From positions 1-5,887 of the forward strand of contig CACWNZ010000106.1 in the NCBI GenBank assembly GCA_902762335.1: 5,887 nucleotides of DNA, read 5' to 3'. The stretch comes from an uncultured Ruminococcus sp. Its GTDB lineage: Bacteria; Bacillota; Clostridia; Oscillospirales; Acutalibacteraceae. Positions within the stretch are counted from its first letter, which is position 1, and every line of letters starts with the position of its first letter. The translations under genes were made by a program, and so were the position numbers. Below are positions 1-5,887 of the stretch, in pieces. The notes under the pieces were generated by a model. The model did not search any database and was not told where the DNA came from. It saw only the letters and a program-made list of their open reading frames with translations.

Positions 1-1129
1 ATACCTGATTGGTGTTCATCTGATCGAGCGGGAGCGACATAGTGCCGCTGCCCGTAAGATTATAGGCGCTCTTTTTGCCGTTGAGAGTGACCTCTGCAGG
101 CACGGTATTATTGCCCGCCTCGTAGGAGATCTGCACCATAAGGTCGCCCGTAAGCTCGGGGGTATCTATGCTGACCTTTACTTCAGGAGCAAAGGCAAGC
201 TTAAGAGTATACATTTCCTTGAAGTATTCATCATCTACGGGCATGAGGCGCAGGGTTACGTCGCTGTTTGCAAGAAAGCTCGTTGCAGTTATTCCGCGCT
301 CGATCTTGTCATATATAAGGAGCTCGCCGTCCTTATTGACAGCTGAAACGAGCATATAGTCGTAATAGTCATCTGCCTTGCTCCAATCGACCGAGATCTC
401 CTGACCTGTAACGTCAACGTTTGCGGTTATCTTTGAAACGTCGCCCTGTGCGGTGTGACCCGTTACCGTAAAGGGCTGAGCCGACTCTGCATCGGCGTCT
501 GCCTCAAGGTCGCTGCCGTAATCGGCAGTTACCTCAAGAACGAGCTTCCACTCGCCGTCGGGGAGCTTCCTTATATCGGCATCGTAGGAGAATTCCTTAC
601 CCGCCTGAGCGCTGCCGTCAGCAAGCTTTATCTTCTGCGGAGCGCCCGTTATGCCGGCGTCCGCAGTGGCATAAAGCTCCCATGAAATATCGGCATTCTC
701 GTCAGCCTTGACGTTAGCCTTGAACTTTACCTTGTCGTTCTTTGGCGCTTCATTGGTGAACGAGGTAACGCTCACGCTGCCGTACCATTTCAGCACGTTG
801 AAGTCTATATCCTTGCTTGCCTCGATAGTCCAGCTTCCCGCGGGGGCTTCCTTTATATATAGATAGGTCACGCCCGCTTTCTTTTCTACCTTTGCATAGT
901 CCTGATCCTTGCTGTAGGTCTTGCCGGGCGCCTTTATCGTAAAGGTGGGCGCATCGCCTTCATACAGCAGTATCACCTCTATATCCTGTGCGCTGTCAAG
1001 CTTGAACTGCTGCTTCTTTACGGCGCTTGCGGTCATAGCAAATGACATGACAGCCATTGTGAGCACGATCATAAGAGCCGCCAGACCGCGCAGAGCTTTT
1101 TTTGTATATCCTGATATTACCTTATCCAT
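1..1129 (-). CDS. Exported protein with Ig-like and fibronectin-III-like modules (3' end outside the window)
   Basis: An open frame of 376 codons runs from the ATG at 1129 off the left edge with no stop. The start is fixed by the TAATG overlap and by the signal peptide it creates. That peptide has a basic n-region (MDKVISGYTKKALRG), a hydrophobic core (about 16-31) and a probable signal peptidase I site ending in ASA at residue 36, before VKKQQ. There is no lipobox cysteine. The mature part is beta-rich. Residues 40-115 look like an Ig-type module with an APAGSWTIEA turn, and 117-227 like a second module with LPDGEWKLVLEV. Residues 230-310 look like a fibronectin III domain with VDWSKADDYYDYML around W249, and a further Ig-like module (from about 316) is cut off. 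No catalytic motif is visible. It is coupled to the VWA gene, so a surface complex or shared ligand is likely. Any cell-wall anchor would lie beyond the edge. Confidence 0.88.
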   Translation of the reverse strand, partial: MDKVISGYTKKALRGLAALMIVLTMAVMSFAMTASAVKKQQFKLDSAQDIEVILLYEGDAPTFTIKAPGKTYSKDQDYAKVEKKAGVTYLYIKEAPAGSWTIEASKDIDFNVLKWYGSVSVTSFTNEAPKNDKVKFKANVKADENADISWELYATADAGITGAPQKIKLADGSAQAGKEFSYDADIRKLPDGEWKLVLEVTADYGSDLEADADAESAQPFTVTGHTAQGDVSKITANVDVTGQEISVDWSKADDYYDYMLVSAVNKDGELLIYDKIERGITATSFLANSDVTLRLMPVDDEYFKEMYTLKLAFAPEVKVSIDTPELTGDLMVQISYEAGNNTVPAEVTLNGKKSAYNLTGSGTMSLPLDQMNTNQV

Positions 1130-1131
1130 TA
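1127..1131 (-). promoter_or_regulatory. TAATG stop/start overlap (translational coupling)
   Basis: The TAA stop of the VWA gene (1129-1131) shares its last A with the ATG of the next gene (1127-1129). Upstream there is only a weak purine-rich stretch (AAGGCGGTG, whose last base is nine bases before the ATG) within the VWA coding sequence. The downstream gene therefore probably depends on ribosomes that terminate at the VWA stop, giving linked production of both proteins. Confidence 0.85.
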
Positions 1132-4100
1132 TGCTATCACCGCCTTCGGATCCCACTCAACTACAACGGGGTCGTTACCGTTAAGTCCTGCAATAAAGGC
1201 AAATACGTAGTTGCCGCTGTGCTTCTGATACATTCCTATGAATGCCTGACCGTTGGCTTCATCTCCTGCGGAGAATATCCACCATTTAAGCTCATACTTT
1301 ATCTTGCCCGAGGCTGTAAGACCTACTACCCTGTCGGTAATAGCCGCCTCGCCGCCTGCGCCCACGTCTATGGTGCAGTTATCGCTCTCGAACTTGAAGC
1401 CCTGCTTATAAGAGCCGACCATGCCCATTACGTATTCGCCGTCATAGCCGATGAGCGTATTTGTATAGGGTACTTCAAGCCCCAGCTTTATGGACGCCTG
1501 TCCTATTTCGGCAAGCTCAAGCAGCTTCAGCTTTGTAGAAAGCCCTATATACTTATGTCCGAGACTGAGGGACAGCGTAGTATCCTCGAAGCTGAGGATA
1601 GATACGTCGCCTATGTATTTTTCTATGCTCGGCAGATACGCGGATACCTTCATCATGGATATCTTGCAGGCGCCCTCAAGGGTCATTCCCGCGAGTCCCT
1701 GATCCGCCACGTCGGTGATACCGAGTGAGAAATCGGAGAAGGTAACGGGTATGCCGCTTATCGTGGTGTTGATGTCGAAGTCTGCATAGATCTTTGCCGT
1801 GTCGAACTTGCCGCCCTTCCAGCCGAGCTCAAGTCCGAGGCCCTTGCCCAGCATAGCTATGTTTACGGCTATCTTTATGGAATAGTCGCCGTTCTGAGTG
1901 TCTAACTTGAGCGCGAAGTCGTTGAGGTTTGCGTAGATGTCCATATTGCCGAACTTTATCGGGCTGTAGTTGTCTTCATCGCTCGATGAAGCGGTTATCT
2001 CTATCTTGCAGTCCACTGCCTTTTCGGTGACTATGAGCGACTCCTCATGTCCGATATTGAACTCGAACAGCTTATCAAGGCTTGCCGCCTTTAAGAGCTT
2101 ATCCTGAAGCGGGAACTTCGAAGTGAATTCGTTGAAGTTTATCTCAAGCCTGTCGGGGTAGATCTTTATGCCCGGAGCATTCAGCTCAAAGAGATTCTGC
2201 ACTACAAAGCCTTCGCCAAGATATACGGAATCCGCGCGGAACTCGTCCGACGACGGGGACACGCCGCTGTTCCTGTAAAGGGTCAGATTATCGATAGAGG
2301 GAATGTTTATCATTGCGCCTGTTTCTGACATGATCTTTGCTAAGGCATTGAGTCCCTCTGTGTTCTTCTGATAGCAGACGTAGGCGCCCTTTGCGCTTAG
2401 CTGTATGCTTGAATCAGTGACAAGGTTTCCTCTGAGGGTAACTCCGCCCGAGAAGCCCAGCCAATTATTCATTCTGACAAAGCCCGAGAGCCTTATCTCG
2501 TTATCAAAGCGCATCACGTTGCTTGCTTCAAATACATACTCGCCGAATCTTATGACGTTCGACTTGTTTGAGGATACCACAAGTCCCGAGGTGAACACGC
2601 ATCTTTTGCCGTTTACCGTGACTATCACGTCATACTCGCCGCAGGCGGTATCCGAGGGAACGGTCACCTTCCACGAGGTATCGCTCTCGTATTCGCACTT
2701 CAGCTCGTAGGACATTCCTGCGGAAATGCTCACCTTGAGCTCGGTGTCCTTTACAAGTCCCTGACCGAGAAGGTGGATAGTCTGATCTGACGACGACTTA
2801 TAGATGAGTCTCGTGTCAAAGCCCGAAACGGTAAGATCGTTGAGCGGGATCTCGTAGTCCTCGCCGAGATCGTCCTCACCGAGGTCGCTCTCTGTGGGAT
2901 CGGAGCCGTTTATGGTGTATCTCTGCGTGTCGGATACCTTTGCGTCGGACTTATATACTGCCATTGCCTTTCTGTTCACGAGCATGGTATCCATTGCGTT
3001 GTAGGTGACTCTGTATCTGTTTCTGCTTACACCGTAGAGATACTGATAGAACGAGAGCAGGGCGTTTGCATCGGATACGTAGGTATAGCTACCGCCGCCG
3101 GCATTGGAATATGCGCTGAGGACGTTGGAGTCTACGTCGCTGCCGAGACCCATGGAATAGATAACTATATCCTTCTCTCCGCAAGCCTTCTTTATCTCTG
3201 AGAGAGTGCTGTCGCTCGGCATACTGTCCTGACCGTCGGACATTACAATGAGCACGTTAAGACCCTCGCCTGCGTTTACTCTGTTTATGCCCTCATAAAC
3301 GCCGTCTCTTATGTCCGTTCCGCCGTAGGCGCCCATTTTGCTTATAGTATCTCTGAGGGTATCTATATCCGAGCCGAGGGGAGCGCAGCACTTCTGTATT
3401 ATGCTCGAATCAAACGAAACGATACCTACCCTTACGTCTGAGGAGAGGTTATTGACAAATACGTTAAGCGCGCTCTTGAGATTGCTTATCTTGTTATAGT
3501 CCGCCATACTGCCCGAATTGTCGCAGACGAGAATGATATTGAATTTCTCGTCCTCGATCTTTTCGACCTTATAGTCCTTTATATAGATACCGCAGTCGTA
3601 GATATCGATATTTGCCTTGAATTTTTCGGCAGTATCCGCAATGCTCTCGTCAACTGCGACAACGAGAGATACCTCGTCGAACTTTGACGCGTCGGCTGAG
3701 GCTATATTTATAGACGCGGTTATCTGATTGACCTGAGCGGTAACGTAGGTACCGAAAGCCTTTTTCTCCGAGGCTGAGTCGGTGCCTTCATATCTGCTCT
3801 CAGAATCGTATTCATAATCCACAAGACCGACCTTCGGCTCTGACGGAGCTTTTTCGTTTAGAGGAATAACGCCGTCTGACGTATCCGAGCTGTCGGACTG
3901 CTCGCTGCTCTCGGGGTAGAGCTCTTTAAGCAGGCTGTCGGCAAACTGTCTGTCCTCATAGCTGAGATCGGTACCGAAGCCCGAGGTCATCTCCTCTGCG
4001 CCCATATTTTCTATGAGCTGCTCAACATAGCCGTCTATACTTTTGAGGCTCTCGGTATTGTTCTTGTCCTCAAGTATCCTGTTGATAGCTGCCGCCGAGC

Positions 4101-5265
4101 TTGCGTAGACCTCGTCCTCGCTGTTGCCCGCCGTGAGAAGAGCCTTTCTGATATAAACGTCGTTTGCTGAGCCGCCGTTTTCGGTGTAGTCAAGCCTTGC
4201 AAGCTCAAGATAGAGCTTTGAGGCTTCCTTTTCCGCGCCGCCGTCGGCAAGCGCAAGGAGCTGCGATTTTACCCACTGCCTGAAGAGCTTGGGAGTGCTT
4301 ACGTCAGCCTGCTCGAGTATTGCCTTTGCGCTTTCAACGATCTCTTCCTTTTCACCGTAGTCGTGTGATTCGTCCTGAGACACGATCCACGAATACATTC
4401 TGTTATTCTTTTCCTTTACCTTATTGTTTACATCGCTCTCGGCAAGAACGGAGCCCTTTATCTTGTTTGTCCTGCACAGTTCTGCAAGGATCAGCAGAGA
4501 ATGAGAGTCGGTATAATAGCTGCTTCTGTCGACTATAGTTCGGTAGTCCTCGGCAATAGTGAGAGCCTTGAGGTAGCTCAGCTCCATAGTTGACGAAGCA
4601 AAAAGGTAGCCGTATTTTTCGGCGCAGGAGCGGTACTTTTCAGCCGCCTCCTTTGCCGCCTGCTTATAAACTCCCGATGAGTCCATAGCATCTACCTCGG
4701 AATACACCCTTGCGGCATCAATCACCTCATCGGGTATGCCAAGCTCCTTGATATCCTTAAGGATAAGCTCGGTGAGCTTTTCGTAGGTACCGCTGCCCTT
4801 CATGAGCAGAGTGACCTCGTTCCATTCGGGAGCAAAGCGGTCCTTATACTGAGAGCCGCTTTTCTCAAGGGCGGAATAAATTCCGTCCGCCTGATAGTAG
4901 TTTTTTCTGATAGCCTCTGTTCTTGCTCTTGCAAGCATATATTTGTCATTCATGGGGTATTCGGCGGAATACTCGTCAAGCACCTTTTCGGCGCCGACGG
5001 TCTCGCCGCGGGAGATAAGCGCGAGTGCCATATCAATGTAGCCCTTTTGTGACATTTCCTCATGTGAAAAGACCTGTTCGGGCCGTGATGATGGCAGTGC
5101 CGAGAAGGTGACGTTGACGACAAGTACGGCGACAAACGCCATTGGGACGAGCGCTATTGCCGAAGCTATCCAGGTCCTGCGATACTTTTTATTGAATATC
5201 GCAAGCATGACAGCCGCAACGAATGCCGCGCCGAAGAGTATCAGCACTACTGTTAATGCATTCAT
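1129..5265 (-). CDS. Large membrane-anchored VWA-domain surface protein with TPR-like, IPT-like and beta-rich regions
   Basis: This 1378-residue protein starts at the ATG with the AAAGGAAG site. Two hydrophobic helices (about 3-24 and 32-54) flank a basic loop, NKKYRR, so the rest is predicted to be extracellular. Residues 55-449 are mostly helical. At least two TPR-like helix pairs are visible (about 76-106 and 108-138). An acidic, serine-rich linker follows (about 450-506), then a short beta region (507-573). The VWA domain (about 574-745) has a complete MIDAS: D582, S584 and S586 of DNSGS, T650 in GGTD, and D677 in MSDGQ. Metal-dependent ligand binding is therefore plausible. Residues 810-899 resemble an Ig/IPT domain. 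Residues 900-1378 are amphipathic beta strands with few helices and belong to no family I can name. There is no LPXTG signal or C-terminal membrane segment. The stop codon overlaps the next gene's start. The VWA call is firm; the substrate and role are unknown. Confidence 0.93.
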   Translation of the reverse strand: MNALTVVLILFGAAFVAAVMLAIFNKKYRRTWIASAIALVPMAFVAVLVVNVTFSALPSSRPEQVFSHEEMSQKGYIDMALALISRGETVGAEKVLDEYSAEYPMNDKYMLARARTEAIRKNYYQADGIYSALEKSGSQYKDRFAPEWNEVTLLMKGSGTYEKLTELILKDIKELGIPDEVIDAARVYSEVDAMDSSGVYKQAAKEAAEKYRSCAEKYGYLFASSTMELSYLKALTIAEDYRTIVDRSSYYTDSHSLLILAELCRTNKIKGSVLAESDVNNKVKEKNNRMYSWIVSQDESHDYGEKEEIVESAKAILEQADVSTPKLFRQWVKSQLLALADGGAEKEASKLYLELARLDYTENGGSANDVYIRKALLTAGNSEDEVYASSAAAINRILEDKNNTESLKSIDGYVEQLIENMGAEEMTSGFGTDLSYEDRQFADSLLKELYPESSEQSDSSDTSDGVIPLNEKAPSEPKVGLVDYEYDSESRYEGTDSASEKKAFGTYVTAQVNQITASINIASADASKFDEVSLVVAVDESIADTAEKFKANIDIYDCGIYIKDYKVEKIEDEKFNIILVCDNSGSMADYNKISNLKSALNVFVNNLSSDVRVGIVSFDSSIIQKCCAPLGSDIDTLRDTISKMGAYGGTDIRDGVYEGINRVNAGEGLNVLIVMSDGQDSMPSDSTLSEIKKACGEKDIVIYSMGLGSDVDSNVLSAYSNAGGGSYTYVSDANALLSFYQYLYGVSRNRYRVTYNAMDTMLVNRKAMAVYKSDAKVSDTQRYTINGSDPTESDLGEDDLGEDYEIPLNDLTVSGFDTRLIYKSSSDQTIHLLGQGLVKDTELKVSISAGMSYELKCEYESDTSWKVTVPSDTACGEYDVIVTVNGKRCVFTSGLVVSSNKSNVIRFGEYVFEASNVMRFDNEIRLSGFVRMNNWLGFSGGVTLRGNLVTDSSIQLSAKGAYVCYQKNTEGLNALAKIMSETGAMINIPSIDNLTLYRNSGVSPSSDEFRADSVYLGEGFVVQNLFELNAPGIKIYPDRLEINFNEFTSKFPLQDKLLKAASLDKLFEFNIGHEESLIVTEKAVDCKIEITASSSDEDNYSPIKFGNMDIYANLNDFALKLDTQNGDYSIKIAVNIAMLGKGLGLELGWKGGKFDTAKIYADFDINTTISGIPVTFSDFSLGITDVADQGLAGMTLEGACKISMMKVSAYLPSIEKYIGDVSILSFEDTTLSLSLGHKYIGLSTKLKLLELAEIGQASIKLGLEVPYTNTLIGYDGEYVMGMVGSYKQGFKFESDNCTIDVGAGGEAAITDRVVGLTASGKIKYELKWWIFSAGDEANGQAFIGMYQKHSGNYVFAFIAGLNGNDPVVVEWDPKAVIA
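2857..2886 (-). repeat. 15-bp tandem duplication encoding DLGED twice
   Basis: Two adjacent 15-bp units (2872-2886 and 2857-2871) differ at two third-codon positions and encode DLGED-DLGED (residues 794-803) in the VWA-domain protein. The repeat is in frame and sits in an acidic linker between the segment after the VWA domain and the IPT-like domain. It is best read as a small in-frame slippage or duplication in a flexible spacer. Confidence 0.75.
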
Positions 5266-5271
5266 ACTATA

Positions 5272-5279
5272 CTTCCTTT
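5272..5279 (-). promoter_or_regulatory. Ribosome binding site of the VWA gene
   Basis: The minus strand reads AAAGGAAG, followed by six bases (TATAGT) and then ATG at 5265. This is a good Shine-Dalgarno match at suitable spacing. It decides the start: the frame is open 19 codons further upstream to a GTG at 5322, but no such motif precedes that GTG. Confidence 0.85.
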
Positions 5280-5345
5280 CTTTATGTACTTGCCCTGTCC
5301 TGCCGTTTGATACCCGTGACACTTATTCGACGGACAAAGACGTAT

Positions 5346-5381
5346 ATATCAGATTATACCAAATCTGCCCTCTTATTTCAA
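5346..5381 (-). promoter_or_regulatory. Sigma-A type promoter of the VWA gene operon
   Basis: Reading leftward, a -35 box TTGAAA (5376-5381) and a perfect -10 box TATAAT (5353-5358) are separated by exactly 17 bp. The -10 is preceded by TGG, giving an extended -10 (TGn). The start of transcription is expected near 5346, which would give a 5' leader of about 80 nt. The promoter lies directly after the tuf terminator and is the only good match in the gap, so the VWA gene and its downstream partner most likely form their own operon. No operator-like palindrome is evident over the boxes. Confidence 0.85.
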
Positions 5382-5391
5382 TATCAAACAC

Positions 5392-5427
5392 AAAAAATCC
5401 CCCTGCACAGAAGTCTGCACAGGGGGA
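5392..5427 (-). terminator. Intrinsic terminator of tuf
   Basis: On the minus strand a GC-rich hairpin (5398-5427) is followed by six T residues (5392-5397), the classic Rho-independent layout. The outer stem is 8 bp (TCCCCCTG paired with CAGGGGGA). A 2x2 internal mismatch (CA opposite CA) and a 3-bp CAG/CTG inner stem with a 4-base loop follow. On the plus strand the hairpin is not followed by a T-run, so the terminator acts on the leftward transcript. It separates tuf from the VWA gene. Confidence 0.9.
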
Positions 5428-5453
5428 AATTATTGGTTTTCTAAAGCCGGAAA

Positions 5454-5887
5454 TTACTCGTAGATCTTAGCAACGACGCCTGAACCTACTGTTCTGCCGC
5501 CCTCACGGATAGCGAAGCGGAGACCTTCTTCCATAGCGATAGGTGTGATGAGCTCAACGTTCATGTCAACGTTATCACCGGGCATGCACATCTCTGTGCC
5601 CTCGGGAAGGTTGATAACACCTGTAACGTCTGTTGTTCTGAAATAGAACTGAGGACGATAGTTGTTGAAGAAGGGAGTATGACGACCGCCCTCGGCCGTG
5701 GTCAGTACGTATACGTGACCCTGGAACTTGGTGTGGGGATGAACTGAGCCGGGCTTTGCGATAACCTGTCCGCGCTCGATCTCGTTCTTCTGAACACCAC
5801 GGAGAAGTACGCCTACGTTGTCGCCTGCCTCAGCATAGTCCAGAGTCTTTCTGAACATCTCAAGACCTGTAACAACAACAGTTCTCT
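5454..5887 (-). CDS. tuf: Elongation factor Tu, C-terminal part (5' end outside the window)
   Basis: EF-Tu is the GTPase that carries aminoacyl-tRNA to the ribosomal A site in the cytoplasm. The window holds the last 143 residues and the TAA stop, which correspond roughly to E. coli residue 250 onward. They cover the end of domain 2 and all of beta-barrel domain 3; the GTP-binding domain lies beyond the right edge. Family hallmarks are clear: TGLEMFRKTLD, NVGVLLRGV, EIERGQV, EGGRHTPFFNNYRPQFYFR, TTDVTG, MPGDNV and GLRFAIREGGRTVGSGVVAKI. The reading frame is open to the window edge, so the internal ATG at 5858 is not the start. The protein ends in KIYE, with no extension. A strong terminator follows about 26 nt after the stop, so this is the end of its transcription unit. 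Identification is essentially certain; nothing in the sequence suggests an abnormal copy. Confidence 0.98.
   Translation of the reverse strand, partial: RTVVVTGLEMFRKTLDYAEAGDNVGVLLRGVQKNEIERGQVIAKPGSVHPHTKFQGHVYVLTTAEGGRHTPFFNNYRPQFYFRTTDVTGVINLPEGTEMCMPGDNVDMNVELITPIAMEEGLRFAIREGGRTVGSGVVAKIYE

Noticed and set aside
1102..1728. A 208-codon open frame on the plus strand
   Set aside because: It lies antisense to the VWA gene, has no ribosome binding site or recognisable domain, and its composition fits a shadow of the real reading frame.
5266..5322. Upstream in-frame GTG start adding 19 residues to the VWA protein
   Set aside because: The GTG at 5322 has no Shine-Dalgarno motif before it. 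The added residues are polar and would spoil the N-terminal membrane helix, whereas the ATG at 5265 has AAAGGAAG at good spacing.
5266..5345. Possible riboswitch in the VWA gene leader (GTCACGGGTATC and AAACGGCAGGACAGGGCAAG look loosely like parts of a c-di-GMP motif)
   Set aside because: The order of the conserved pieces is wrong, the pairable stems are only 2-4 bp, and the leader is too short for a complete aptamer plus expression platform.
5108..5470. A plus-strand open frame of 120 codons crossing the intergenic gap
   Set aside because: It runs backward through the VWA start, the promoter, the tuf terminator and the tuf stop codon, with no ribosome binding site or family resemblance.
5454..5887. 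tuf remnant or pseudogene
   Set aside because: The frame is intact to the window edge, every conserved EF-Tu block is in place, and a proper terminator follows. It is simply cut by the window.

Overview
The window looks like chromosomal DNA from a Gram-positive, clostridial-type anaerobe, possibly Ruminococcus-like. The reasons are the sequence of the EF-Tu C-terminus, strong AGGAGG-like Shine-Dalgarno use, a near-consensus sigma-A promoter, and a Gram-positive style signal peptide. The genus is inferred, not proven. All real genes lie on the minus strand, so transcription reads from right to left. I see no tRNA, rRNA, CRISPR array, insertion sequence or attachment site.

At the right edge (5454-5887) is the last third of tuf, encoding elongation factor Tu. 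It ends at a strong intrinsic terminator (5392-5427), so the next gene is not part of the tuf operon. The 188-bp gap then holds a promoter (TTGAAA, 17 bp, TATAAT) with an extended -10, a leader of about 80 nt, and a ribosome binding site.

The main gene (1129-5265) encodes a 1378-residue protein with two N-terminal membrane helices. These are followed by a helical TPR-like region, an acidic linker, a von Willebrand factor A (VWA) domain with a complete metal-binding MIDAS, an Ig/IPT-like domain, and about 480 residues of beta-rich sequence that I do not recognise. The positive-inside rule puts almost all of this outside the membrane.

The second gene (1-1129, cut by the left edge) starts inside the stop codon of the first (TAATG), so the two are translationally coupled. 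It encodes a signal-peptide-bearing exported protein built of Ig-like and fibronectin-III-like beta modules. The likely picture is a two-gene, separately promoted surface module: a membrane-anchored VWA protein and an exported multi-Ig partner, perhaps for metal-dependent ligand or matrix binding. The function is inferred from architecture alone. One oddity is that the VWA protein has 14 cysteines while its exported partner has none in the part visible.
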